Below, piece after piece: positions 23,526 through 32,411 of a DNA stretch of 64,000 bases (within the stretch, counting starts at the first letter, position 1; each line of letters starts with the position of its first letter). The position numbers and the translations under genes were made by a program. The DNA comes from G963674685 sp963674685. GTDB taxonomy: Bacteria > Lernaellota > Lernaellaia > JACKCT01. The DNA lies in NCBI GenBank assembly GCA_963674685.2, contig CAXXWT010000003.1:806001-870000 (forward strand). The letters run 5' to 3'. Under the pieces are notes generated by a model. It searched no databases and had not been told where the DNA came from. It saw only the letters and a list, made by a program, of their open reading frames with translations.

Positions 23526-24608
23526 TTATGCGCAATTGCACACCAGCGGACTCGGATTTAATCCCACCTTGCTCCAGACATCTTTCGACTCTTTGCATAT
23601 TGCTATTTTGGCCTTGGAGTCATGGCGCAGGATTTCCTGCTTGACATGTTTCAGCATGTCCACTCTCTCCGGGTCAGGGAACCTCCATTTGCCCGCGTCA
23701 TCAATTAACTGCTGCTGGATGGACATAAGGTCTGATTTCGGGAAACGGCTCTTGACGTGGCCTATAAGACCTTTGTCAGGGCGATACTCGCCAAGGGTTA
23801 TTACATCGGGCTTAAAATGCGTATAGATCATCTCAACCAGTCTGCCATAGTCCTCTCGCCATCCCGGATAAAAGAACAGGGGATCAATTCTGACGCGGAC
23901 TGGGTATCCTGCATCTTTCGCTTTTTTCCCTGCGATGATTCTCTCCTCGGGCGATGGCGTTCGATGTTCAAAGCCCTTCGCATTCCTTTCCGTGTTCAGA
24001 CTGAATGAGATGATTGTCTTCCCTTTATGGGGCAAATTCAGAAGGCCATCCACTTCATCGGATTTCGTGAGGATGAGAAGGCGAACATGCTTCATCTTGC
24101 CGACTTCGGGAATAGTATATTCCGCCCAGCCGGTCACTGACTCTATGGCTAAAGGATCTCCTAATTCTCCCGAGTTGAACAACCTTGGCTGAAGCAGTGA
24201 CTGATCGACCTTATGAAGGGTCTGGAGCATTTTGCCATAGTTCACGTAATGGGTGGAAAACGGCGTGTTCCAGTGAGTCTTGAACAAATAGCAATACTCG
24301 CACCAGAAGTTACAGCCGCTATAGGCATTGATTTTCCAGAACTTCCTGCAAATGGCCCCTTTGGGGATGGAATCAAATTGATTGATCCAGCTGCTTTGAT
24401 TCCGAAGAACCAGAATTCCCCGCTCTGTTTCCAGACGCTTTTGCCCTTTCAGGTTGCCCCACATTGGCAGCTCCTTATTGCTCTTGAAAACCTGACTTGG
24501 CATCCCTGGATTCCTGGCCTGAATTCTTTGAACCTGGGATGAATCTGCCTTCTCATGGTAATAAATTTTCGTTACCAGTTTTTTGTTTGTTTTTTTCATT
24601 GCGCTCAT
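23526..24608 (-). CDS. Spore-photoproduct-lyase-like radical SAM protein
   Basis: A protein of 360 residues. Cys99, Cys103 and Cys106 in 'YSGCNFWCEYCYLFKTHW' form the C-x3-C-x2-C motif that binds the radical SAM cluster. The rest follows the SplB-like pattern: 'FNSGELGDPLAIE', 'ILTKSDEVDGLL', 'VRIDPLFFYPGW', 'ITLGEYRP', and a C-terminal 'AICKESKDVW' ending in Cys-Asn-Cys-Ala. SplB repairs UV-induced spore photoproduct in DNA; members outside spore formers have unknown substrates, possibly DNA or nucleotides. AAAGGAG precedes the ATG by about six bases. It is downstream of two small genes and probably shares their transcript. Confidence 0.8.
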   Translation of the reverse strand: MSAMKKTNKKLVTKIYYHEKADSSQVQRIQARNPGMPSQVFKSNKELPMWGNLKGQKRLETERGILVLRNQSSWINQFDSIPKGAICRKFWKINAYSGCNFWCEYCYLFKTHWNTPFSTHYVNYGKMLQTLHKVDQSLLQPRLFNSGELGDPLAIESVTGWAEYTIPEVGKMKHVRLLILTKSDEVDGLLNLPHKGKTIISFSLNTERNAKGFEHRTPSPEERIIAGKKAKDAGYPVRVRIDPLFFYPGWREDYGRLVEMIYTHFKPDVITLGEYRPDKGLIGHVKSRFPKSDLMSIQQQLIDDAGKWRFPDPERVDMLKHVKQEILRHDSKAKIAICKESKDVWSKVGLNPSPLVCNCA

Positions 24609-24635
24609 AATTTCTCCTTTCGTTTTTATTGTTTT

Positions 24636-24827
24636 TCAACCGATGTGCTCGTATTCCAGATCAAAATATCCACGGGATTTTATTTGATGAAGATACCCGA
24701 CCTGAAACCGATATTGACCATTGTCAACGCGATACTTGACATATCCTTTTGATATCTGCCGCCAAAGCTTTGATCTTTTCACTGCTAAAATTGATGCAGC
24801 TTCGCATAGACTCACGGTATTGTTCAT
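24636..24827 (-). CDS. Small helix-turn-helix protein
   Basis: A protein of 63 residues. 'VSLCEAASILAVKRSKLWRQI' resembles an excisionase or AlpA-like recognition region, followed by 'YRFQVGYLHQIKSRGYF'. The start at 24827 was chosen for AGGAG eight bases upstream. It lies 27 bases before the radical SAM gene and may control it. Confidence 0.65.
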   Translation of the reverse strand: MNNTVSLCEAASILAVKRSKLWRQISKGYVKYRVDNGQYRFQVGYLHQIKSRGYFDLEYEHIG

Positions 24828-24892
24828 GGTTAATTCTCCTGCTTTTGATGAAATGAAGGGGGGAGATATTCCCCCCACTCATGAATTAATGG

Positions 24893-25303
24893 CTATTCTT
24901 TTCGCCAAGTTTGATTATCAATCTCAACATCGATTTTACTCAGTCTTGAGTATTGCGTATGCAGATCCTTGAGAGCTTCAAAGATTTCTTCATTGCCGGA
25001 CTTTTCAACAAGCTCTATGAGATTTTCCAAAGCGCAATCTACTGCTTCGAATAGTTGATTCTTTTGGCAATGAAGGCATAGTCCGTAGACATCCTCCTGC
25101 GAGATATTCCCTTGCTTGAAGTCCTTTATAAGTTTTTTGTCGTCGCAATTCTGGACTACCCACTGTGCCTGCTTTTTCCAGTCTTTCTTCACTTCGCAGT
25201 CCTTGTTTGCTTTCATTTTGTTGATCTTCTTTTCATTCTTCATTCTAATTCCTTTCGCTTTAGATGTTTTATCTTCTTTGTTAATACATTTTTTCTTAGA
25301 CAT
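24893..25303 (-). CDS. Hypothetical Lys-rich island protein
   Basis: A protein of 136 residues with AAAGGAAG before the ATG. The first 45 residues are very rich in Lys ('MSKKKCINKEDKTSKAKG'); the rest is helical with four Cys, including 'LCLHCQKNQ'. No signal peptide or recognised domain. It is the first gene after the 64-bp repeat array. Confidence 0.6.
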   Translation of the reverse strand: MSKKKCINKEDKTSKAKGIRMKNEKKINKMKANKDCEVKKDWKKQAQWVVQNCDDKKLIKDFKQGNISQEDVYGLCLHCQKNQLFEAVDCALENLIELVEKSGNEEIFEALKDLHTQYSRLSKIDVEIDNQTWRKE

Positions 25304-25623
25304 TTTTTCTTCCTTTCTTTAGGCGTAAAACGCCATTGTTAGGCAATATTATTACTGCCTAATTTGTTTGAATTATCTTGATGGTTAATTTCGACTTATT
25401 TCCTGACCTCTTTTTACATTTACCTCCTTTCTAGATTTTATTATTTATTATTTATCTTCATATTTCCTGATCTCTTTCTAGATTTACCTCCTTTCTAAAT
25501 ATTATTATTTTTTATTTATCTTCTTATTTCCTAATCTCTTTTTAGATTTACCCCCTTTCTAAATATTATTATTTATTATTTATCTTCATTAGTAAAACAA
25601 TAAAATTATATAGCCTTTAATTA
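25304..25623. other. Gene-free AT-rich stretch containing the 64-bp repeat array
   Basis: No gene of its own. It holds three 64-bp tandem repeats (25397-25588) and ends in the 6-bp target duplication of the insertion sequence. Confidence 0.6.
25397..25588. repeat. Three 64-bp tandem direct repeats, each with a ribosome-site-like core
   Basis: Units begin TATTTCCTRA at 25397, 25461 and 25525, an exact 64-bp period. Each contains TTTACCYCCTTTCTA, whose minus-strand reading is AAAGGRGGTAAA, an almost ideal Shine-Dalgarno sequence. The units are very AT-rich. The array could be an iteron-type origin or the remains of duplicated leader regions for the minus-strand genes. Confidence 0.75.
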
Positions 25624-27294
25624 GTTCCCATCCCGAAATAGCCGTTTTTCAGACATGGCGTCAACATCGTTGTCCGGTAAGGGGATCATTGACAAACCTT
25701 GGCAGCGATGTTGCTAACCGATTTTATGGAATCGGCGCGTAGACCGCGATTTTTCGCGCACGTCTCCATTTCCCGGTTCGATTCCTTCTTAACAACCGCG
25801 TGTCAGTCGATGAGATGCCTGGCGATCAATAAAAGGTTGGCGGTCACCACCGAGGCCCAGGCGTAGGACTTGAATGATTCGAGGCCGGACCATGTGCAGC
25901 GATCCATCCCGAAGCAGCGTTTGAGAAAGGAGATCATCCCCTCGATGCCGGCGCGGAAGTTGCGCAGCCTTTTATAAACCCACGCGCTCTTCGCCATATC
26001 GGCGATTTTCAATCCCCGCTTTTTATGGAAGGCGACGTCCTTGACGCCGAGTTCCTTGATGTGGGCCAGATTGTCTTTCGACGCAAACCCGCCGTCGAAG
26101 GCGGCCTGGCGCGGCGCTCGTCCGTAAATTTCCTTCTGCCGAACGATCATCCTTTCGGCCAGCGTCGCGTCCGCGGGATTGCCGTTCTCGATCACCAGAT
26201 CGGTCACCAGTCCCGAGACTCCGCCGGTGAGCGTGACCTTATGGCCAAAGCAAGTCTCACGCCGGTCCTTGACGATCACGTCGGTATGAGGCTCGAAGAT
26301 CGAAACGATTTTTTCTTCGGCCGGGACCTTTTCTCCCCGCAGCACGCGGCGATCGGCCTGGTCGATCACACTTAAGACCAAGGGAATGTAGTGGCGCAGT
26401 TCGGCTTCCAAAGAAAGCGCGAAAATCGGATCGATCATCGTCGCGCCGGCCAATGCGTCGACCACGCGCTCCGCGTCTCGGACCGCCTTTCGCGCGACCT
26501 TCAAAAGATCGCGGTAGTGTTTCACGCGGACCTTTCTCTTCTTCGCGTTCAAAATGCCCAGCGCCCGCTTTTTCGCCCGGCGGCGGTGATCGACGACGGG
26601 AACATCGACCAATCCTTTCGCTTCCCGAGTCAAACGGCACAACACGCGCACCCCGTCTTCGAGCAACGTCGAGTCGGTGGGGTGATGAATGTTGGTTTCG
26701 ACGACGGTGCAGTCCACGCGGACCTTGCGGCCTTTCTCGATCCTTTTGTCGGCTGCCGCGGCAAGCAAAACGCGGTTGATATTCTCCAAAGTCTCGGGGC
26801 GAATCCGCTTGATGTCACGCTGCAGCGCCGTGCGCGAAGGCGTGCTGTCGGCAAAACCGAATTCGCAAAAAGCGCGGTAAGCACGGGAGTCCTCCAGGTG
26901 AAAGGCCAACACCTCGTAACTGAAGCCGTTCATCTGTTTGACGAAAAGCGCTTTGAGTGCCTGCTCGGCGCTCATCTTTCCCTTGCATCCCCTGGCCGGA
27001 TCGCGGAGGCCGCGAACCAGGTCCGCGTACACCCAATCGAATATCTCCAGGTGATCGCGAAGCAACAAATCGATCCGGTGAAGCTCCCGGGCGTGCTCGT
27101 GATGGATTTTTTGCTCGACAAGTGAGGGTTGTTGCTGTATTCTTTTTCGCATCGGGACTTGATTCCTCCGTGATATCAATGGGTTAGACACCAATTAAGA
27201 TAACACAAAAGGATGAAAATGTCCCGATTTATTTTTCACAAATTCACAAATTTATGCTTTAATATTCAGGTGTTACGTATTTCGGGATGGGAAC
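25624..27294 (-). mobile_element. Complete insertion sequence, 1671 bp
   Basis: Ends are perfect 17-bp inverted repeats GTTCCCATCCCGAAATA (25624-25640 and 27278-27294). They are flanked by a 6-bp target duplication TAATTA (25618-25623 and 27295-27300). It carries one transposase gene. The interior is GC-rich, against AT-rich island DNA on both sides, and it sits between genes without breaking any. Confidence 0.92.
25803..27152 (-). CDS. DDE transposase (ISNCY/IS5-superfamily-like)
   Basis: A protein of 449 residues from the ATG at 27152 (a TTG at 27194 is also in frame). The catalytic domain has 'VRVDCTVVETNIHHPTDSTL' with the first Asp, 'AAFDGGFASKDN' with the second Asp, and a C-terminal 'GIEGMISFLKRCFGMDRC' region carrying the Glu. 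The 'VVETNIHHPTDS' signature is typical of a transposase group I associate with ISNCY. Group assignment is from memory. Intact, so the element may be active. Confidence 0.85.
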   Translation of the reverse strand: MRKRIQQQPSLVEQKIHHEHARELHRIDLLLRDHLEIFDWVYADLVRGLRDPARGCKGKMSAEQALKALFVKQMNGFSYEVLAFHLEDSRAYRAFCEFGFADSTPSRTALQRDIKRIRPETLENINRVLLAAAADKRIEKGRKVRVDCTVVETNIHHPTDSTLLEDGVRVLCRLTREAKGLVDVPVVDHRRRAKKRALGILNAKKRKVRVKHYRDLLKVARKAVRDAERVVDALAGATMIDPIFALSLEAELRHYIPLVLSVIDQADRRVLRGEKVPAEEKIVSIFEPHTDVIVKDRRETCFGHKVTLTGGVSGLVTDLVIENGNPADATLAERMIVRQKEIYGRAPRQAAFDGGFASKDNLAHIKELGVKDVAFHKKRGLKIADMAKSAWVYKRLRNFRAGIEGMISFLKRCFGMDRCTWSGLESFKSYAWASVVTANLLLIARHLID

Positions 27295-27300
27295 TAATTA

Positions 27301-27664
27301 ATCCTGATCATACTTCCTTTATGGGATTTACCTGGAAAATTAATCTTGGACTTCTATTTTAGGCATCTATCTGGAGTCTGATTCAAAATGCTGCTTTATA
27401 GGATTCAGAATTTTCATATAATGATAAAAAGAAATTGACTTATTTGTCCCATCCATTAAGCTAAGCACTGGAGGCTTTCACTGTGGCATTTAGAAGGCAT
27501 CCTAATTCATATATTTTAATACTTTATTATGCTAAAGTACGAGGCATTTTGTTACGCAGATAATTCGGCATCAAAATAGTAAATAACAAATATATTTATT
27601 AAATTAAATATAACTTAAATAATAAGAACGGGAGGTTGATTCCTCCCGTCCTGGGTCGCAATAA
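27301..27664. other. Gene-free AT-rich stretch
   Basis: No open frame of note, repeat or clear signal seen. It continues the intergenic DNA split by the insertion sequence and may contain the terminator of the minus-strand operon at 30151-27665. Confidence 0.5.
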
Positions 27665-28504
27665 TTACCACTTTTCACAGAGTCCTTTATGTCCGCAATC
27701 TCCACAGGCCCAACTTGGATTTGGATAAAAGACCTCTTCATCAATGGCATGGAGAATTGCCCTGGCTATCTTGAGGAATCGGCTCACTTCCTGCTTCCCT
27801 CTGACGGTGGAATATCTTTCTATTTTGGGCTCTTTAGTCTTGAGAAGTACATCCCAGTTGAGAGTGAATGCCGCATCTTCCGGAAGGTAATTGCTGGAGT
27901 CCAGAAGAAACTTGTAGCATGTCATCTGGTTGTCATTGGCGATCCTGAATTCATCATATTTTCTGGCGGCTGTCTTGTGATCGATCAGATGGAACAGATT
28001 TTCATCCTGGCTATCCTTCAAAATCAAATCCACGACTCCCACCAGGTCTATTTCCCCTACAGAAGCCTTGAAGGGCTGCTCCACTGCAATGATGTTTTCA
28101 GGACCGGGCATTCCTGTTACCTTAAGCCACTGGTAGTATGCCTCCATCATTTTGACTCCCAAATCCAGCAGATAATCCCAGGATTCTTTTGCCTTGAATT
28201 TCACCTCCTCTTTTCTTTTTCTTTTCATATCCCAATAGACTTGAAAGCTATCAATGAGTTCTTCCTGGGTGGGGATTTCATGGGTGGACTGAATGGACAT
28301 GTAAAAGGTCGCCAGAGCATCATGAATGGCTGTGCCAAAGATCAGAGCACTGGGAATGAATTCCGGCTGGATTCCCTGGACATATTGGTACTGGAATTTC
28401 AAAGGACAGAGCAGGTATTGGTTGATCTGGCTGTGGCTGATGTGAAGGGAGTCTCTGATTTGCTGAAGGGTGGGCATGATATTGGATTCTTGATTGAGCT
28501 GCAT
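27665..28504 (-). CDS. Cas4/RecB-like PD-(D/E)XK nuclease with iron-sulfur cluster motif
   Basis: A protein of 279 residues. The start at 28504 has AAAGGAG upstream. The nuclease core has His61 (GTAIHDAL), Asp159 (VGVVDLIL), Asp175-His-Lys177 (HLIDHKTAA) and Gln193. Cys33 (QYLLCPLKF) and C-terminal Cys267-x2-Cys270-x5-Cys276 match the split four-Cys [4Fe-4S] arrangement of AddB and Cas4 nucleases. There are no Cas genes nearby. With the RAD52-like and ArdC-like genes upstream on the same strand it forms a phage-like recombination module: the nuclease makes single strands, the annealing protein pairs them. Confidence 0.88.
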   Translation of the reverse strand: MQLNQESNIMPTLQQIRDSLHISHSQINQYLLCPLKFQYQYVQGIQPEFIPSALIFGTAIHDALATFYMSIQSTHEIPTQEELIDSFQVYWDMKRKRKEEVKFKAKESWDYLLDLGVKMMEAYYQWLKVTGMPGPENIIAVEQPFKASVGEIDLVGVVDLILKDSQDENLFHLIDHKTAARKYDEFRIANDNQMTCYKFLLDSSNYLPEDAAFTLNWDVLLKTKEPKIERYSTVRGKQEVSRFLKIARAILHAIDEEVFYPNPSWACGDCGHKGLCEKW

Positions 28505-28576
28505 AATCTTTCTCCTTTCAAAAGAAAAAGGGGCTGCATCCGCGTGCACGCCCCTTCACCTTATCTATTGATGATT

Positions 28577-29206
28577 TTAGTTGGCCTGAAGATGCTGGAT
28601 GATTTCGCTGGCCTGGGATTTGGTGAGAAAATCCGGAACCCTGTCGAAAATCCTGACAGTCATGCGCTGCACATCATCCTTGGACATCTCCTTGGATTTT
28701 GCGATGGCATAGATGGCGGCAAGCTGCCTGGAGGTCAGACGGCCTCCGTTTCCATTGCTTTTGCCATTACCTCCGTTATTGCCATGAGTACCATTTCCGT
28801 TGCCATTGCCCGGAGTTTTGACTTTAGTTTCCTGCCCTTCATAAAGATGCAGACCGACTCCCAGAAAAGATGCGGCCTTTTTAAGAGCATCCGTGGCTGC
28901 GGCTTTCAGATCATCTCCTATGGAGACAATCTCTTTTGTCTCACTGTTCTTTGTGATGACGGTGCAGCCGAAGGACATTTTGACAATTCCGTCAGCCGTC
29001 AGTTTGCCCACAACAATCACCTGCTGGTCATTGACCTCATGACTGATTATCTCGAAGCTCCATTGCCCGTTGAAGGCTTCATTCAGCCTTTTGATGTAGG
29101 CATGGCCCTCCACGTAGGAAAGCTCATTGCCGAAGTTTCCTTTGCGGGTTTTGATGAGATTTGGCTCAAAGGGTTTTTCCAGAATTTCTCTAATGCTTTG
29201 TACCAT
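28577..29206 (-). CDS. RAD52/Rad22-like single-strand annealing protein
   Basis: A protein of 209 residues. The N-terminal 120 residues match the Rad52 fold signature: 'LSYVEGHAYIKRLNEAFNGQ' and 'GDDLKAAATDALKKAASFLG'. A Gly/Asn-rich linker follows, then a helical C-terminal domain of about 55 residues ('LTSRQLAAIYAIAKSKEM') like the tails that bind other proteins or DNA. It promotes annealing of complementary single strands, supporting recombination of the island. A gap of 72 bases separates it from the nuclease gene. Confidence 0.88.
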   Translation of the reverse strand: MVQSIREILEKPFEPNLIKTRKGNFGNELSYVEGHAYIKRLNEAFNGQWSFEIISHEVNDQQVIVVGKLTADGIVKMSFGCTVITKNSETKEIVSIGDDLKAAATDALKKAASFLGVGLHLYEGQETKVKTPGNGNGNGTHGNNGGNGKSNGNGGRLTSRQLAAIYAIAKSKEMSKDDVQRMTVRIFDRVPDFLTKSQASEIIQHLQAN

Positions 29207-29320
29207 TTTCTTTTCCTTTCAGGAAAAAGACACACCAATCCATTGACCGGGCACACCTGTACCGGCCTGATGATGCGTCAGTTAAAGATTTTGCTTATTC
29301 AGTTTTTGGAGTGCTGGGTT

Positions 29321-30151
29321 TCAGCCGTTGATGGCTTGCTTGGAAGGATTGTTCTGGCGGGATTCCATACTGGAAATGATCTGCTGAATGGTGCTGACAA
29401 TGATCTCCAGTCTTTCTTTCACCTCCTTTCCGTCGGCCCCATAGATGGCCAGGTAATCCGGCGCTGTGGATGGAATGTTAAAATGCCGGCAGACCACATG
29501 GGCCACAGTTTCCGCTTCAATTTCCCTGTGCTTTCTATCCACCTCCTTTCTGTTTTTATGGTCGAGAAGTTCATGGGCTATCTCATGGGTCAGGATGGAA
29601 AACCTGTCTGCTCCCACAAGATCACTGTGGAGTTCAATCAAACCACCTTTGGATCTGCCGTAAGCGCCTCCAAGGTCACTGGCCTCCTGGATCTGGATAT
29701 TTTTCTCAGCTGCAAATTCCATGAGACTCAAAATGAAATCTTCAGGGCAGGTCTGATTGGAAAGGCAGGATACTTCGGGAAGCTCATCACCTTCCGTCTG
29801 GGAGACATCAAAGACATGGACCACGCGGAAGCTCAAGGTTGTTTCGATATCCTCCTCATCGGCCTCCTGATGCTTTTTGAAGACCATTGGAGCAAGGATG
29901 GCTATGCCCTTCTCACCTTTCTTCACCTGACGGCCAAGAGACTTCCATTTCTGATAGCCTGCAACTCTGGTTGCCTCTGGACACTGGGTAAAGATGAGCA
30001 TAGTGTTGTGATAGCTGTACTGATAAAAGGACGCGCAGAAGGAAAGGTACTCAAGAAGCTTTGGGCTGCTTCTGCTTTGATCCGTGGAGGCTGCCAGTTC
30101 CTCCACAAATCTGTTGATTCGGGATTGCAGTTGCTTGGTTTTTTCACTCAT
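29321..30151 (-). CDS. ArdC-like antirestriction protein with zinc-metallopeptidase domain
   Basis: A protein of 276 residues. The start at 30151 has AAAGGAG nine bases upstream. The N-terminal ArdC-type ssDNA-binding part includes 'YSYHNTMLIFTQCPEATRVA' and 'KWKSLGRQVKKGEKGIAILA'. The C-terminal zincin domain has 'THEIAHELLDH' (His189, Glu190, His193) with a downstream 'EAETVAHVV' glutamate. ArdC proteins protect incoming mobile DNA against host restriction. First gene of the recombination module; its upstream region diverges from the lipoprotein gene at 30288. Confidence 0.85.
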   Translation of the reverse strand: MSEKTKQLQSRINRFVEELAASTDQSRSSPKLLEYLSFCASFYQYSYHNTMLIFTQCPEATRVAGYQKWKSLGRQVKKGEKGIAILAPMVFKKHQEADEEDIETTLSFRVVHVFDVSQTEGDELPEVSCLSNQTCPEDFILSLMEFAAEKNIQIQEASDLGGAYGRSKGGLIELHSDLVGADRFSILTHEIAHELLDHKNRKEVDRKHREIEAETVAHVVCRHFNIPSTAPDYLAIYGADGKEVKERLEIIVSTIQQIISSMESRQNNPSKQAING

Positions 30152-30287
30152 GACTTGAACTCCTTTCTGTTGGTTGAACAAAGAAAATGCCCCTGGGATT
30201 GGGACTGTGGGGACTTGGGGTTTTGAGGGGATTGATTTTTGTTTTGGTGAGACTAGAATAACTTGAATCAATTGAAGGAGGAGTAAA

Positions 30288-30869
30288 ATGAAAACCTTTA
30301 AGCTGTTATTTGTTTTGATATTTTTGGGTTTGGTTTCAATGACCACCTTAGTTGCTTGCGGCGATGACGATGACGATGATGACGATGACAGCAACGAAAT
30401 AACTGAATTCACTTGTGACGAAGAGACCTGCACTGATCCAGACACAGGACTCATCTGGCAGAGAGCTCATAAAAGTGGATTGAATTTGGAAGAAGCAATA
30501 AGCTACTGTGAAAATCTAAATTTAAGTGGGTACAACGACTGGTGGTTGCCAACAATCTCAGAACTTCGTTTTCTAATTAAAGGTTGTGACGCTACTGAAA
30601 GCGGAGGTTCCTGTGGAGCAACAGTTGATTGCAACAGTTGGGAATGTCTAGATGATTCATGTAGCGGTTGTTCACAAAATTCTGGCCCTGGACCTGATGG
30701 CTTATACTGGCGCGATGAATTTGGAACTAGTAACAATAGCACATTTTGGGTGCCTCATGATAGCAGTGGACCCATCTTGGGTATAGATTTTTCTACCGGA
30801 GGAATTCTCCATCTATACTCTATAGATGGTGGTTATAGCACAAGGTGTGCTCGCCAGTTTTATGGATGA
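30288..30869 (+). CDS. Asp-rich lipoprotein with DUF1566 (Lcl C-terminal-like) domain
   Basis: A protein of 193 residues. GGAGGAG precedes the ATG. The signal peptide ends 'TTLVAC' and an Asp run follows, the same architecture as the host lipoproteins at 814-6719. The domain has 'DPDTGLIWQRAHKSGLNLEE', 'GYNDWWLPTISELRFLI' and 'STRCAR', the DUF1566 pattern found in surface proteins, with many Cys in between. It is probably exposed on the cell surface. Its linker shows that the island has adapted to, or come from, hosts with this habit. Confidence 0.85.
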   Translation: MKTFKLLFVLIFLGLVSMTTLVACGDDDDDDDDDSNEITEFTCDEETCTDPDTGLIWQRAHKSGLNLEEAISYCENLNLSGYNDWWLPTISELRFLIKGCDATESGGSCGATVDCNSWECLDDSCSGCSQNSGPGPDGLYWRDEFGTSNNSTFWVPHDSSGPILGIDFSTGGILHLYSIDGGYSTRCARQFYG

Positions 30870-31085
30870 AGAAAAGCGACATGTATTTTACTCTGGTAGC
30901 TAGACGATATTCTCTCAATAAAAAAGGGGTGGGGGCTCAAACCAGTGGGACTCCTACTCTTTGTCAGAAAGCAACCTGGTACTCTGGAAGTAAGTTGGGA
31001 TTTTGGGGGGCTTAGGGAAATTGGGGTTGAAATTGGGATGGAATGGGAGATATAAGGAATCAACTAAATACTTGAGGGTATTGAA

Positions 31086-32411
31086 ATGAAAAAGAAGGCA
31101 AATTCAAGAAAGCTTAGTCTGCTGGTGAGTCTGATTGCGCTATCATTATCTTTTGGATTATTTCAAACAAAAGGATTTGCGGAGGAGGGGCTCCTAACAA
31201 AGCTTGAATTAAAAAAGGTTACTGATAATGAGACAATTAATTCCATCGTTAGTGACATCTATAGTCCAGCAAAACCACCTGAAGCAAACTGGATTGTCAC
31301 TAAAGTCGAAACTGATAAGCCTGTAAAACTAAGTTTTATTGTTAACGGATCAATACTTGAAAAAGACAACTCGACAAAAAATGTCTGTTTCCTCGCTTCC
31401 TTACGGGATAATGGTCGTTTCATTCAAATACCTGTTCCTCTAATCAATAACGAATTGCCACTAATATCTACTATACACAAAATAACTCATAATAGCGCTC
31501 CAGATATCACTTTCTCAATGCCAGTAAAACAAAGCGGAGAAACGCATAAAGCAACATTCAACGGTGCTTCATACAGTTTTATTGATCAACGTGAAGACAT
31601 AAACACAGCCTCACCCGTACTGGCTTTTAGGAATTACTTGCAGCTACTTGATCCATCCAACGCACAAAACCTTTTTGCTGCAAAAATTCGCTTTAAGACA
31701 TTTTGTTCTACAGATATCTCCCAGGAGAATTTGGACAAGATTTTTGAATATCTTACTGAATTCGTTTCGATAGCGAAAATGAAAGTATTTGAGCAAAAAG
31801 GTAATGAATATTGGTATTCCTCTTGGAATTCAACATTAAGAGAATATAGTTATTACTGTAGAGAATTTCTAAGGGCCATTTCAAAAAAATATCCTGATCT
31901 TGAGCAAGCCGGATTGACCTTTAAATGCAGTGAGTACGATGGTTCATGTTACATGAAACATGATTATTATTCCTATTTTGATGGCCGCAGTAGAGGACCA
32001 AGTTTGAAGCTTATATCAGCTGAGATAGGCTTGGAAAAGGCATCTTATGGAAACGTAGACCGGGATGAACTCTCATGGGATTATGATGAGATAGTCAATC
32101 AGGTAATTTTTTGGGCAAATACTATGGAGGAAAATCAAAATCATGTTCGGTTTAAGGAATTTGAAAAATTGATGCATAATAATGCTTGTTCAGCCTTTGT
32201 TGGAGAGATGATAGTTAAAAACTACGAAAAAGATCAAATTAAGGCAATTAACCTATTGTCTGTAGTGACAACTAAATCGAAGTGGCTAAAAGAAAGCTCA
32301 AATGAAATCCATCTTGAATTGGAAAAAGCGAATTGGATTAAAGACTTCAATAGCCAAGCAATGTCTAAAATTAGAGAATATTGTCCTCAATATTATTTGT
32401 TCAGACGATAA
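31086..32411 (+). CDS. Hypothetical secreted protein
   Basis: A protein of 441 residues. The N-terminus has a Lys-rich start, a hydrophobic stretch (LSLLVSLIALSLSFGLF) and a likely cleavage near 'GFAEEG', so it is exported. The first 170 residues look like beta-rich domain; the rest is helical with paired Cys and many Tyr. No recognised family, lipobox or anchor. AT-rich codon use like the surrounding island. It follows the DUF1566 lipoprotein by 216 bases on the same strand. Confidence 0.65.
   Translation: MKKKANSRKLSLLVSLIALSLSFGLFQTKGFAEEGLLTKLELKKVTDNETINSIVSDIYSPAKPPEANWIVTKVETDKPVKLSFIVNGSILEKDNSTKNVCFLASLRDNGRFIQIPVPLINNELPLISTIHKITHNSAPDITFSMPVKQSGETHKATFNGASYSFIDQREDINTASPVLAFRNYLQLLDPSNAQNLFAAKIRFKTFCSTDISQENLDKIFEYLTEFVSIAKMKVFEQKGNEYWYSSWNSTLREYSYYCREFLRAISKKYPDLEQAGLTFKCSEYDGSCYMKHDYYSYFDGRSRGPSLKLISAEIGLEKASYGNVDRDELSWDYDEIVNQVIFWANTMEENQNHVRFKEFEKLMHNNACSAFVGEMIVKNYEKDQIKAINLLSVVTTKSKWLKESSNEIHLELEKANWIKDFNSQAMSKIREYCPQYYLFRR

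Noticed and set aside
27665..28504. Cas4 of a CRISPR-Cas system
   Set aside because: No repeat array or other cas gene is nearby; the neighbours are RAD52-like and ArdC-like genes.
27689..30226. An 845-codon open frame on the plus strand
   Set aside because: It is antisense to three well-supported minus-strand genes (Cas4-like, RAD52-like, ArdC-like), has no recognisable domain, and arises from their codon bias.
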